A stretch of 35,456 nt of DNA from a bacterium (GCA_021158245.1 JAGGVB010000049.1:1-35456), one strand, 5' to 3'; positions 17,104-26,881 are shown, counted from the first letter of the stretch. Made by a program: numbers and translations. The notes: generated from the sequence alone by a model not told the origin.

Positions 17104-19311
17104 ATGATGTATCGTGTTAGAATTTTGGCAAGGCTATTTTCTTTATATATGATATTTTTCTGCCTTGTTTCATCTAAAGGATATGCCAAAACGAAATTAA
17201 GTTTCCTGCCTGACAGGGCCCATGTTAAGAATATTGTCCTTGAAAATGAAACCATGCAATATACGATTTTGCTTGATAGAGGGATTAAACTTTCCAGCGC
17301 GAGAGAAAAGGCGACAGGCATTGATTTCTTAAAAGGAAATCAACCTTTAATGTTTATCTCAGTTAGAATGCCTTGGTGGCTTGATGATGTCGGATATCAA
17401 TTGTTCACCATTAATGATAAAAAATTTGGAGAAAATGTTTCAGTTTCCATCACTCAGAAATCAAGCTATGTGGAAAATCCTCTTATTGTAACACAGACAT
17501 TCTCCTTAGGCAAAAGTTCAGAATTAATTTGGAAAGTTGAAATGTTAAACTCTGCTATTGGAGGACGAGCTTATCGCTCTCCTCTAACTATTACCAGTAA
17601 CATATCCTTCCCACTCATGCAAAAAATCAAGGTAGGCAACATCTCGAAAATGCATTACTTAATTCCAACTGAGAGGAGTTTTTTCTGTATAGATTCACCC
17701 AAGGATTTTATTTTCTATTTTACAAATGCATCTGATCCCAAAATGCCTATCGACATTTACAATTTAAAGGAGAATAAGGGGATTTATTTTCATGTCATCA
17801 AATCAGCCATTCCTCTTGGTTTCTCTGACAAAAAGGATTTTGTTTCAAGAGATTTTTCTTTAACCCAAAAGCCCGGTGAAAAGACAAATATTATTGAATG
17901 CCGTATTTTGCCACATCAAGGTGATTGGCATGCAGCTTTTCAGGCATTTAAAAAATACATACGTTCTCATTTTGATTTTACTTACTACAAACGCCCCATA
18001 CAGAAAAAATATCGTCAACGGTTTGTTTCTCATTTCACATTTCTCTACGGACATGATATATATGTTCCCGAAAGCAATCAATTCAGACTCAATAAATTTC
18101 TGGATGAAGGAGAATTAAACTTCGGAGGATATGATTACATGCTTTTATGGCATGACTATCCTCGCGTCGGGCTTGATGATCGAGACCAATTCGATATGTA
18201 CCAGGATTTACCCGGAGGTTTAGCTGGTTTAAAAAAGATGGTTGATCAAGCTCACGCACGCGGAGTACAGGTTTTTATTCCTTATAAGCCGTGGGATATT
18301 ATGAAAGGAAGAAAGGATCACTTTGTACAGGAAGCTCGTATAGTAAAAGCTATTGGAGCGGATGGCATATTTTTGGATACAATGAATAAATCTGATAAAG
18401 CTTTTCGTGACGCAGTGGATGAAGTAAACCCGAATGTTGTTTTTGTCAGTGAAGGTCGGCCAAATTTGGAGGCTGCCCAGTTGGTTACGGGTAGTTGGAA
18501 TCAACAGGGAAACGCAAGCAATAAAATGCCAAACGTAGATCTCTTTCGATTTGTTTTTCCTGAACACAATGTTCATAACATTAATCGCGGAGCCAGAAAA
18601 CGAGATGAACTGATCTACAATGCACTATTTAATGGGACAGGTCTGATTATTTGGGAAGATATTTTTGGTGAGATTAACCGATTCACGTGGACTGAACGTA
18701 TTCTTATTCATCGTTATAACAGAATTGTTCACGAAAATCGGGATGCTTATTTGACTGAGAATCCAATACCCCTTGTTCCAAACTTACGGAATGATCTTTT
18801 CATTAACGCATTTCCAACTGCTGATAAATGTGTTTACCCGGTTTATCAGCTTGGTCGGGAAAAGGTAAGCAGAATATATGACAACCGGTTAATCGGACCA
18901 TTTATGGAGGTTCGTTACCCTGAAAATTGGCATTATGTGGATGTCTGGAATCAGCAAACAATTCCGACAAAAGAAAAAAACGGTAAGACACTTCTTGTCT
19001 TTCCAGAAGAACCTGCTGATGTCATGTCATGCATCATTGGCATGCCACGAAACTTGCAAGTTAAAAAGGATGCTAATACCTTACATATTTCTTCCCTGAA
19101 CCCAGTTGAAAAGGGTTCAATTCATGTTAATACTGTAAACAATCTGACGATGATGGAAAATCAGGTTGTTGTCCTTCAGGGAAGCAGTGGTGAGATCGAC
19201 CTATCTCAAATAGACCTAAGGTTTCCCTATAAAATCTTAGTAAAATTAATGCAGGGTGATATCCTAAAAGATGAAGTTATTTTAGACATTGGATGGAAGA
19301 AATTTTTTTAA
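17104..19311 (+). CDS. Exported TIM-barrel glycosidase-like protein (stand-alone paralogue)
   Basis: 735 residues from the chosen start. A signal peptide at residues 1-28 (MMYRVRILARLFSLYMIFFC) is followed by an N-terminal beta-sandwich (~30-310). The TIM-barrel-like core (~320-590) contains LWHDYPRVGLDDRDQFDM, FIPYKPWDIMKGR, GADGIFLDTMNKSD and VVFVSEGRP; the C-terminus is beta-rich. Candidate catalytic acids are D398 (PWD), D425 (LDT) and E450, assigned because they align with D182, D211 and E234 of the paralogue at 20948. I cannot name a GH family; the layout recalls GH31/GH36/DUF6259-type enzymes. The frame runs back to 17014, overlapping the FGE-fold gene, but GGAG at 17097 and the signal peptide favour 17104 or 17107. 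Confidence 0.75.
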   Translation: MMYRVRILARLFSLYMIFFCLVSSKGYAKTKLSFLPDRAHVKNIVLENETMQYTILLDRGIKLSSAREKATGIDFLKGNQPLMFISVRMPWWLDDVGYQLFTINDKKFGENVSVSITQKSSYVENPLIVTQTFSLGKSSELIWKVEMLNSAIGGRAYRSPLTITSNISFPLMQKIKVGNISKMHYLIPTERSFFCIDSPKDFIFYFTNASDPKMPIDIYNLKENKGIYFHVIKSAIPLGFSDKKDFVSRDFSLTQKPGEKTNIIECRILPHQGDWHAAFQAFKKYIRSHFDFTYYKRPIQKKYRQRFVSHFTFLYGHDIYVPESNQFRLNKFLDEGELNFGGYDYMLLWHDYPRVGLDDRDQFDMYQDLPGGLAGLKKMVDQAHARGVQVFIPYKPWDIMKGRKDHFVQEARIVKAIGADGIFLDTMNKSDKAFRDAVDEVNPNVVFVSEGRPNLEAAQLVTGSWNQQGNASNKMPNVDLFRFVFPEHNVHNINRGARKRDELIYNALFNGTGLIIWEDIFGEINRFTWTERILIHRYNRIVHENRDAYLTENPIPLVPNLRNDLFINAFPTADKCVYPVYQLGREKVSRIYDNRLIGPFMEVRYPENWHYVDVWNQQTIPTKEKNGKTLLVFPEEPADVMSCIIGMPRNLQVKKDANTLHISSLNPVEKGSIHVNTVNNLTMMENQVVVLQGSSGEIDLSQIDLRFPYKILVKLMQGDILKDEVILDIGWKKFF

Positions 19312-19335
19312 CAAAAATATAATAGGAGACAAGTC

Positions 19336-20904
19336 ATGCGTAAACAAATTATCTTTGTTATGTTGTTTGTAATCGCTGCTATTTTTCTTTCATGCGGCAA
19401 ACAAGAGATTAAAACTATGAAACTTGATGTGCTGCGTGATAAGATCGCCGGGGGTTGGGCAGGAAAGATGATTGGTGTAACTTATGGTGCTCCCACTGAA
19501 TTTAGAGCAACCGGGAAAACCTACGATGAGGAACTAAACTGGAATGCTAAGCAGGTAAAAGGAGCTTTGAAACAGGATGATCTCTACGTTCAAATGAGCT
19601 TTATGATGACAATGGATAAATATAGCATGGATGCTCCAGCAGAAAAATTTGCTAAATCTTTTGCAAATGCTGGCTATCCTCTCTGGTGCGCCAATGTCAC
19701 AGCGCGTAAAAATTATTTTGATGGTATTATGCCTCCCAAATCTGGTAGTCCAGAATATAACCTCTGGGCTGACGCGATCGATTTCCAAATTGAGGCTGAT
19801 TACATTGGCTTTATGTGCCCTGCCATGCCACAAACGTCCAATAAAATTTGTAATAAAATCGGTCACATCATGAACTACGGAGATGGAGTTTATGGTGGAA
19901 TGTTTGTATGTGCACTTTACGCACAGGCTTATTTTGAAAAAGACATTGCTACTATTGTAAAAAATGCACTTAAGGCAATTCCCGCTAAAAGCGAATACGC
20001 CCAATGTATTCAAGATGTCATCGATTTGCATGCTAAATATCCAGATAACTGGCGTTCGGCCTGGAAAGAATTTAATGCAAAATGGGGCGATACAGATATC
20101 AGTGGACCACTCAATCCCTTTAATATTGACGCAAAAATCAATGGTTCTTTTATAGTTATGGGATTGTTGTACGGTAATGGTGACTTTGGTAAAACTATGG
20201 AAATTTCTATCCGATGTGGCCAGGATTCGGATTGTAATCCATCTAATGCTGCTGCTGTTTTAGGGATTCGGGATGGGTATTCAAATATTCCTGATAAATG
20301 GAAAAGTGGCATTCCAGAAATTGCTGATTCACTTTTTATTTTCACTGATTACTCCTTTAACAAGGTAGTTGAAAACACACTGAATTACGCCAAAAGAATA
20401 GTTTTAGCAAATGGTGGCAAAATAAAAGATGATGTAGTGTATATCAAGGAACAAATTCCTAAAGCACCAAAGAGATTAGAAGTTTCTTTTCCCGGAATTA
20501 AGCCTTTGTATCAGGCTGGTGTTGAAGATTCGAACTGGGTTTGGAAAGGTAGTTGGAAAAATGTGGCCAAAGGATGGTTTAATCAAAAAATGAAAGTAAG
20601 CGACCAACAAGGCGCTGAAGCCAGTCTTAAATTTAAGGGATCTGGAATTTTGCTCACAGGTAGCTGGGACCGCAACGGAGGCAAAGCTGATATTTATATA
20701 GATGGACAGCTAATGCGAACAATTGATACTTATTATTGGGTTGCCAATAGTGGTTATCCAGGAGCTTATCTATATCACGTTTTGAATCTACCGTATGATA
20801 ATCATACAGTTAGAATTGTAGTGAGCGGCAAAAAAAATCCAAAAGCGACAGGAACTAATATTACATTGGGTGGAGCAGTTATATATGGAACCACTAAATC
20901 CTAG
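19336..20904 (+). CDS. Lipoprotein of the ADP-ribosylglycohydrolase (DraG/ARH) fold with C-terminal beta domain
   Basis: 522 residues. The lipoprotein signal has its lipobox at LSC20. The ADPRG fold covers ~30-350: GGWAGKMIGVTYGAPTEF, the metal-binding pair D81-D82 (KQDDLYVQM), GHIMNYGDGVYGGM, and a second metal motif GQDSDCN with D297 and D299. From ~385 a beta-sandwich resembling a galactose-binding or carbohydrate-binding domain follows (FKGSGILLTGSWDRNG, YLYHVLNLPYDNHTVRIV). Cytosolic members cleave ADP-ribose from proteins. An exported copy among glycan genes more likely cleaves a furanoside such as a riboside or arabinoside, which is inference. AGGAGA precedes the ATG and the gene is 24 bases after the TIM-barrel gene. 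Paralogue at 31653; a remnant of the C-terminal domain lies at 24901. Confidence 0.88.
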   Translation: MRKQIIFVMLFVIAAIFLSCGKQEIKTMKLDVLRDKIAGGWAGKMIGVTYGAPTEFRATGKTYDEELNWNAKQVKGALKQDDLYVQMSFMMTMDKYSMDAPAEKFAKSFANAGYPLWCANVTARKNYFDGIMPPKSGSPEYNLWADAIDFQIEADYIGFMCPAMPQTSNKICNKIGHIMNYGDGVYGGMFVCALYAQAYFEKDIATIVKNALKAIPAKSEYAQCIQDVIDLHAKYPDNWRSAWKEFNAKWGDTDISGPLNPFNIDAKINGSFIVMGLLYGNGDFGKTMEISIRCGQDSDCNPSNAAAVLGIRDGYSNIPDKWKSGIPEIADSLFIFTDYSFNKVVENTLNYAKRIVLANGGKIKDDVVYIKEQIPKAPKRLEVSFPGIKPLYQAGVEDSNWVWKGSWKNVAKGWFNQKMKVSDQQGAEASLKFKGSGILLTGSWDRNGGKADIYIDGQLMRTIDTYYWVANSGYPGAYLYHVLNLPYDNHTVRIVVSGKKNPKATGTNITLGGAVIYGTTKS

Positions 20905-20947
20905 GGACAAGTAATATTGAAGCGATTAATTGTAGGAGACAGAAACC

Positions 20948-23107
20948 ATGAAGTACTCTAAAAATAACTTTCGCAATTTGTTAGTATCCTCACTTTTAAT
21001 TGTTCTATGTTCATTATTTATAGGGGAAAAAGCAGAGGCACAGATTTGGCGTGTATGGTTAAAAGTCAACGCTCAACAAATCTATGGGCCAAAAAGCACC
21101 AAGAATGCAGAATTGTGGCAGATAAAAATTAAACAATGGCGTGAGATTGAAAAAGCAAAATTAGCCTATAATGATGCTTATTATACTAGTCAGAACTTCC
21201 AATGGGTACAACAAAATTTTATTCAACCACAAATGATGGCTCAAGAACGCACTTTTTATGATCCAGCCACTAATGAATATACAGTAGATAAGTATTTAAA
21301 GGAAGTTACGTCTCGATATGGAGGGATCAATAGTATTCTTATTTGGCCAACCTACCCTAACATTGGTATTGACAATAGGAACCAATTCGATTGGATTCGA
21401 TTAATGCCAGGAGGGTTAAATGGTGTAAGGGATATGGTAAGACAATTCCATAAATATGGGATTAAAGTGTTGCTTCCCTATAATCCATGGGATATAGGGA
21501 CGAGGAGAGAACCAGTATCTGATCAAACTGCTTTTGCAAAAATTTTGGCTTATACTGAAGCTGATGGAATAAATGGGGATACAACACCAGGTTTGGGGAT
21601 TTCATGGAGAGCAGAATTTGATAAAACCGGTAGAAGCCTTATTATTGAGCCAGAGCATGAATCTGATGATAAGTATCTTGAATATGACCATATGGGCTGG
21701 GCTTATTGGGATTATCCATTTATTCCCACCATTAGCAGACAAAAATGGATAGAACCGAGGCATATGATTCATGTTTGCAATCGTTGGGCTCAAGATCACA
21801 CAAATGATCTACAATTTGCGTTTTTTAATGGAGTGGGATTTGAAACCTGGCAGAATGTGTGGGGAATTTATAATGGGATGACTCCCCGTGCTGCTGAAAC
21901 AGTCAAAAGAATCACAAAGACGGAAAAGTTCTTTTATAAATTGCTGACTGGCCCTAATTGGGAACCTCATTACCCTGTTTTAAACCACGGTGTGTTTGCA
22001 AGCAAATGGTCAGGGGCACGTCGTATTCTATGGACAATAGTAAATAGGAATGATTTCGATGTGGATGGGAATCAAATTAAGATTGCCTATAAAAAGGGAA
22101 CAAGATATTTTGATATTTGGCACGGTTCAGAGTTGAAACCAACTATTACGGGAAAGAATGCTGTTTTATCTTTTGGAATTGAACCGAAGGGATTTGGAGC
22201 AATCTTAGCTATAGATCATGCTGCAGTAGATCAAAATTTACAGAAGCTTTTATCAGATTTCAAAGAGTTGAGTAAGATAAAATTGATGGATCTTAGTAAT
22301 GAATGGAAACCTCTTCCACAAAAAATAGTTGAGATTAAACCTACTCTAAGCGCAAAGAAAACACCAAAAGGAATGATAAAAATCCCAGGCACAAAATATG
22401 TAATGGAAATCAATGGGATTGAGATTGAAGGTGGTGAGAATCCCGGAGTAGACGTCCAGATGCCCGGTGAAAAAATAGCACGTAGGCACCACAGATTTGT
22501 TGTAGATATTCCTGCATTCTTCATTGATAAATATCCAGTAACAAACAGACAATTCAAAAGATTTATGAATGCTACACATTACGCACCATTAGATACTATT
22601 AATTTCCTGAAAGACTGGAAGAATGGAGCATATCAAAAAGGATGGGGTAACAAACCAGTTACTTGGGTAGATATTGAAGACGCAAGAGCATATGCAAAAT
22701 GGGCAGGGAAAAGACTGCCCCACGAATGGGAATGGCAATATGCTGCACAAGGTAAAGATTGCCGTCTCTATCCCTGGGGAAACAATTGGGATGATTCTGC
22801 AGTGCCCATTCCAGACAAAGGACACAATTTAAGAGGGCCCGATGATGTGAATGCTCATCCAAAGGGGAAAAGTCTGTTCGGAGTAGAAGATATGGTTGGG
22901 AATGTCTGGCAATGGACCGACGAATATGTCGATACCCACACAAAGGCGGCAATTCTTCGTGGCGGGTCTTATTATCAGCCTCAGGGATCATATTGGTACT
23001 TCCCTCAGGCTTATAAGCTCAATCAGCACGGCAAATATTTGTTAATGTCGCCGGGACAAAACAGAGCCGGTACTGTGGGATTCCGGTGTGTAAAAGATGC
23101 AAAATAA
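20948..23107 (+). CDS. Exported TIM-barrel glycosidase-like protein fused to an FGE/SUMF domain
   Basis: 719 residues. Signal peptide to ~32 (LLVSSLLIVLCSLFIGEKAEA). The TIM-barrel-like part (~100-400) parallels the protein at 17104: LIWPTYPNIGIDNRNQFDW, LLPYNPWDIGTRR (D182), EADGINGDTTPG (D211), LIIEPEHES (E234/E236). It lacks the long N-terminal sandwich of that paralogue. From residue ~476 an FGE fold follows (FFIDKYPVTNRQFKRFMNAT, WVDIEDARAYAKWAGKRLPH, GVEDMVGNVWQWT, GFRCV). As in the stand-alone version, the FGE catalytic cysteines are missing (LRGGSYYQPQGSYWYFPQ). So the two modules made as separate proteins at 16224 and 17104 are here one polypeptide in the opposite order, implying a physical partnership. 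Substrate unknown. TAGGAGA precedes the ATG. Confidence 0.85.
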   Translation: MKYSKNNFRNLLVSSLLIVLCSLFIGEKAEAQIWRVWLKVNAQQIYGPKSTKNAELWQIKIKQWREIEKAKLAYNDAYYTSQNFQWVQQNFIQPQMMAQERTFYDPATNEYTVDKYLKEVTSRYGGINSILIWPTYPNIGIDNRNQFDWIRLMPGGLNGVRDMVRQFHKYGIKVLLPYNPWDIGTRREPVSDQTAFAKILAYTEADGINGDTTPGLGISWRAEFDKTGRSLIIEPEHESDDKYLEYDHMGWAYWDYPFIPTISRQKWIEPRHMIHVCNRWAQDHTNDLQFAFFNGVGFETWQNVWGIYNGMTPRAAETVKRITKTEKFFYKLLTGPNWEPHYPVLNHGVFASKWSGARRILWTIVNRNDFDVDGNQIKIAYKKGTRYFDIWHGSELKPTITGKNAVLSFGIEPKGFGAILAIDHAAVDQNLQKLLSDFKELSKIKLMDLSNEWKPLPQKIVEIKPTLSAKKTPKGMIKIPGTKYVMEINGIEIEGGENPGVDVQMPGEKIARRHHRFVVDIPAFFIDKYPVTNRQFKRFMNATHYAPLDTINFLKDWKNGAYQKGWGNKPVTWVDIEDARAYAKWAGKRLPHEWEWQYAAQGKDCRLYPWGNNWDDSAVPIPDKGHNLRGPDDVNAHPKGKSLFGVEDMVGNVWQWTDEYVDTHTKAAILRGGSYYQPQGSYWYFPQAYKLNQHGKYLLMSPGQNRAGTVGFRCVKDAK

Positions 23108-23222
23108 CGGAGTGGAAAATATTTTAATATATTGAATCTATATATTCGTCTCCAAAGTGGGGATCAACGAAAAGAAAAACTATTTATTAAGCTACGAGAT
23201 AATTAATAATGAAGAGGTAACA

Positions 23223-24860
23223 GTGAAAGTACTAAATAAAATCATTCTGTTTTTTATGATTGTATTTTTCCTTGTCGCTGCCAATTGCCAAAAGAAAGAC
23301 TCAGGTAAACCCCCCATGATTGCTGGTGCTGATATAGCCATCGCGCAGACTGAATATGGCAAAGTCAGGGGCTATATCCATAATGGCACGTTTGTCTATA
23401 AAGGTATTCCCTATGCAAAGGCAGAACGGTTTATGCCTCCTGTAAAACCCGATGCATGGGAAGGAATAAGAAGCTCCCTGTTTTGGGGGCCGGTCTGTCC
23501 AATGATGACATCACATTCAATGGAGCTGGATGAAGGGGAATTCTTATTCCAGCATGATTGGGGATATCCGAGCGAAGATTGTCTGCGTTTGAATATCTGG
23601 ACACCTGGAATAAATGATGAAAAGAAAAGACCCATCATGGTCTGGATTCATGGTGGCGGATATGCCTATGGTTCATCTCAGGAGCTTCCATGCTATGATG
23701 GAGAAAGCCTTAGTAAAAAAGGTAATATAGTGCTTGTTTCTGTAAACCACCGCCTAAATGTACTGGGATTCCTGGATCTGTCCGCCTATGGTGAAAAATA
23801 CAAATTTTCAGCAAACGCAGGTATGATGGATCTTGTAGCAGCGCTGGAATGGATAAGAGATAATATTGCTAATTTCGGCGGCGATCCAAATAATGTTACG
23901 ATATTTGGGCAATCAGGCGGTGGCGGTAAGGTAGCTACCTTGTTAAGCGCACCTTCCGCCAAAGGTCTTTTCCACAAAGCCATTATTGAAAGTGGTTGGA
24001 ATCCAGAATATCAGAGACAGGAAATAAGCCGGCGAATTGGCAGGGCTGTTGTTCAGGAGCTGGGTTTACAACCTTCACAAATAAACTCCATTCAGAAGAT
24101 GCCCTATGCAGAACTTGCAGCTGCGACACAGCGGGCATTGAAAAAAATCAGGGAACAACTTACTGCAGAAGGTAATGAGCCTAAGGGATATAGCTTCGGC
24201 TTAATTCCTACTCTGGATGGTAATTTCTTGCCTTATGAGCAGAGCGATCCGAGAGCACTTTCTCTATCAAAAGATGTGCCTCTTATTATTGGTACTACTA
24301 AAAACGAGTTTATCACTTCAGCTTGGGTTGCACCTCGTATGAGAAATGCTCCCTTAGATAGTGTTAAAAGTTTCATTCAAAAGAAATATGGTGATAAAGC
24401 AGATGCCTACATTGAAGCAGTAAAGCAGGCTTTTCCCAAGGATACCAGGCCAACAGATTTAATAGATGTTGATATCATGTTCCGGCGGAGTGCTGTTAAC
24501 TATGCAAATTTAAAAACATCTAACAGCAATGCACCTGTTTTTATGTACCTGTTCACCTGGCAATCCCCTGTCTTTGATGGGGATTACAAAGCAATTCATT
24601 GTATGGAGTTGCCTTTTGTATTCAATAATATCGGCCTTTGGGAGGAAATAACTGGAGGTGGAGAGGATGCTTATGCACTTGCAGACAAAATGAGTCAGGC
24701 ATGGATAAACTTTGCCTGTTATGGTGATCCAAACCATAGAGGATTGCCAGAGTGGCAACCGTATACCAAGGAGAACGGCGCTACCATGTTCTTTGATAAT
24801 GAATGTGTTGTACGCCATCACCATGATAAAGTACTCTTGAAGGTCACCGTCAGGGAATAA
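23223..24860 (+). CDS. Type-B carboxylesterase, probable lipoprotein
   Basis: 545 residues. The N-terminus VKVLNKIILFFMIVFFLVAA ends in a lipobox-like AANC, so it is probably lipidated. Carboxylesterase-B features are LNIWTPG, IHGGGYAYGSS (oxyanion hole), FGQSGGGGKVATLL with nucleophile S231, E362 (TKNEF) and H459 (IHCMELPFVF), a complete triad by pattern. Such enzymes hydrolyse carboxylic esters. Here it may remove acetyl or aryl esters from the glycan, which is inference. The frame is open from a GTG at 23157, but GTG 23223 has GAGG six bases upstream and starts directly at the signal peptide, so I chose it. The GC-richer, differently worded codon use suggests a separate origin from its neighbours, but I have not measured this. 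Confidence 0.85.
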   Translation: MKVLNKIILFFMIVFFLVAANCQKKDSGKPPMIAGADIAIAQTEYGKVRGYIHNGTFVYKGIPYAKAERFMPPVKPDAWEGIRSSLFWGPVCPMMTSHSMELDEGEFLFQHDWGYPSEDCLRLNIWTPGINDEKKRPIMVWIHGGGYAYGSSQELPCYDGESLSKKGNIVLVSVNHRLNVLGFLDLSAYGEKYKFSANAGMMDLVAALEWIRDNIANFGGDPNNVTIFGQSGGGGKVATLLSAPSAKGLFHKAIIESGWNPEYQRQEISRRIGRAVVQELGLQPSQINSIQKMPYAELAAATQRALKKIREQLTAEGNEPKGYSFGLIPTLDGNFLPYEQSDPRALSLSKDVPLIIGTTKNEFITSAWVAPRMRNAPLDSVKSFIQKKYGDKADAYIEAVKQAFPKDTRPTDLIDVDIMFRRSAVNYANLKTSNSNAPVFMYLFTWQSPVFDGDYKAIHCMELPFVFNNIGLWEEITGGGEDAYALADKMSQAWINFACYGDPNHRGLPEWQPYTKENGATMFFDNECVVRHHHDKVLLKVTVRE

Positions 24861-24900
24861 TTGATAGTCAATAATGACGGGAAGAATGAATTGAAGTGAG

Positions 24901-25107
24901 ATGTGTGCCATTGTTGCCATCCATTTCTGTTGGGTGATGAAGCGGGGTGTAGGGTTTGATTGGCTGAATGGTACACATTTATATCATGTATTACATTTAG
25001 AGCACGGTAAGCGTAGTATCCGTATAGTAATAAATGGCAAGAAGAATCATAAAACCTTCGGGACGGAATTAAAAATTCCCCTGGTGATTGTTTATATATG
25101 CAAATAA
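24901..25107 (+). pseudogene. Remnant of an ADPRG-family C-terminal beta domain
   Basis: The 68-codon frame contains NGTHLYHVLHLEHGKRSIRI then VINGKKNHKTFGTEL and a final VIVY. This aligns with the last ~50 residues of the lipoprotein at 19336 (YLYHVLNLPYDNHTVRIVVS, GKKNPKATGTNITLGGAVIY). Nothing before it looks like the catalytic domain, so it is probably the tail of a lost third ADPRG copy, or a stranded binding domain. It lies between the carboxylesterase and the beta-helix gene and is not likely to be functional. Confidence 0.7.
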
Positions 25108-25138
25108 TGTGATTAGTGCTTTGCCAACCACATTATTT
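25102..25138 (+). terminator. Perfect 10-bp stem-loop after the ADPRG remnant
   Basis: AAATAATGTG (25102-25111) pairs with CACATTATTT (25129-25138) around a 17-base loop and is followed by TTGG. It is a plausible terminator in either direction for the upstream cluster. The remaining bases to 25228 show no gene. Confidence 0.5.
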
Positions 25139-25228
25139 TGGATAATAGGAAAGAATATTAGTTGTGTTGCTCAAAGATAATTTTGTAGATTCCATGTTAG
25201 AAAATGTTATGTATGAGAAGGGAGAACA

Positions 25229-26881
25229 TTGGTAAAGTTGAATATACAAATTATGAATAGTGCAATTATAAAATGTACAATTCGCTGCTTGTCAATCTTA
25301 TTCATTGCGATCTGTATTTTGAATGCAAATATCGTCTGGGCTCAAAAAACATACTACATTGATTCCAAAAATGGAGATGATAACTATAACGGACTTTCAA
25401 TAAACACTGCATGGAAATCTCATACTATGGTTTCAACTGTTACTTTTCAGCCCGGTGACACCATTGCTTTTAAAAAAGGCTCTCAGTTTACCGGACCAAT
25501 TCAGTTTACTGAATCAGGTACTGAACAAAATCCCATAACAATCACTTCTTATGGTGAAGGTGAACTTCCCCGGTTTACAAACCCTAATGATGAAGATTTG
25601 AATGGTAACTGTATTAGAATATCAGGAAGTTGGATTATTTTGGAAGGTCTCTATTTTCATGATACACCTCCAATCAACATGCAAGAAAATGATAGACTGA
25701 GAATATTTAAAACAGGTGCAGTAGTTAATTGGCATGGTGCTCAACATAACATTATTAGAAATAATAAGATTATAAACTGCACCCAGGGGATACAGTCAAA
25801 TGCTGAATATACCCTGATAACGAAGAACTACATAGACGGGCCAGATAAGGCACTTTGGGACGCACCAGAGGACGTGTTTGATGGATGGGGACCAATAGGA
25901 ATACATTTATGTATTGGAAATCAGGAGGTCTGCTATAACATAATAAAAAATAACTTAACCGAGAATAGTCCTTTTGGTCAGGACGGCGGTGCAATAGAAA
26001 TTGACGATGGCAGATATCACAAGGACAATATTTATATTCATCACAATTATACAGAAGGGAATGCTGGTTTTATTGAATCAAGTTGGGGATGGGATTACAA
26101 TCCGTATGTTCAGGAAGATCACCATTTAATAGTTGCTTTCAATATTTGTGTTGATGAGCAAGATTGGTTGCTTATGTGGGCACCATGTCATGACTGTTAT
26201 TTTGATAATAATACAGTAATTAGAACCAGTACAAGATATGGTTCGGATGTTGTTGATATCCCCTTTCCTGGAATTCAATTTAGAAACAATTTGATAATAT
26301 ATACTAATTATGTCTATCGATTCAACGGTGCGAAAGGCATTATTACAGATAACAACTGGTATTTTAAGGAAAATGATCCTGGGGCTGTGCACTGGGATAC
26401 ACATCAGGCAGGAAGTGGTGATCCTGGCCTTGTTGATTTAGAAAATGGAGATTATCATTTAAAAAGTGATAGCCCCTTACGAGGAAAAGGTTCAAACTTG
26501 AGTGAGTATTATACAGTTGATTATGACGGCAAACCTCTTCCTAAAAATGGAGTATGGGATATAGGTGCTTTTCAGTTTCCGGAATTATCTCCTTACATTA
26601 TAAAAAACTTTAAATTGCGACAGAACTATCCTAATCCATTCAATACAAGTACAATAATCAATTTTATTATTCCAAGAACTGATAATGTAACAATGGCTGT
26701 TTATAATCTTGTGGGACAAAAAATACGGACTCTGCTAAAAAATAAAATAGGTGCTGGAAACCATTTTGTTAGATGGAACGGAAAAGATAATAAAGGTAAT
26801 ATGGCTTCGTCCGGAATTTATTTTTATAGATTGGAATCTGGAAATTGTATTGAAACAAAAAAAATGATGTTAATACATTAA
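25229..26881 (+). CDS. Exported right-handed parallel beta-helix protein with C-terminal sorting domain
   Basis: 550 residues from TTG 25229, which has GGGAG four bases upstream; ATG 25253 is an equally possible start. After the signal peptide (SILFIAICILNANIVWAQ) comes the opening common to DUF1565/pectate-lyase-like helices, YYIDSKNGDDNYNGLS and TAWKS. Repeated beta-helix coils fill ~60-440 (NIIRNNKIINCTQGIQSNAE, IYIHHNYTEGNAGFIES). Residues ~460-550 are a sorting domain: FKLRQNYPNPFNTSTIINF, MAVYNLVGQKIRTLL, SSGIYFYRLESG. Beta-helix proteins of this kind include polysaccharide lyases and glycosidases; the catalytic residues are not obvious here. The tail implies surface display or release by a type IX-like route. 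A shorter relative without the tail is at 30145. Confidence 0.85.
   Translation: MVKLNIQIMNSAIIKCTIRCLSILFIAICILNANIVWAQKTYYIDSKNGDDNYNGLSINTAWKSHTMVSTVTFQPGDTIAFKKGSQFTGPIQFTESGTEQNPITITSYGEGELPRFTNPNDEDLNGNCIRISGSWIILEGLYFHDTPPINMQENDRLRIFKTGAVVNWHGAQHNIIRNNKIINCTQGIQSNAEYTLITKNYIDGPDKALWDAPEDVFDGWGPIGIHLCIGNQEVCYNIIKNNLTENSPFGQDGGAIEIDDGRYHKDNIYIHHNYTEGNAGFIESSWGWDYNPYVQEDHHLIVAFNICVDEQDWLLMWAPCHDCYFDNNTVIRTSTRYGSDVVDIPFPGIQFRNNLIIYTNYVYRFNGAKGIITDNNWYFKENDPGAVHWDTHQAGSGDPGLVDLENGDYHLKSDSPLRGKGSNLSEYYTVDYDGKPLPKNGVWDIGAFQFPELSPYIIKNFKLRQNYPNPFNTSTIINFIIPRTDNVTMAVYNLVGQKIRTLLKNKIGAGNHFVRWNGKDNKGNMASSGIYFYRLESGNCIETKKMMLIH

Noticed and set aside
19534-20031. 165-codon minus-strand frame opposite the ADPRG lipoprotein
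   Set aside because: It is a shadow of a well-supported gene with clear family motifs on the plus strand; no ribosome site or family match.
16224-23107. Active sulfatase-maturing system
   Set aside because: The FGE domains lack the required cysteines and no sulfatase is present in the window.
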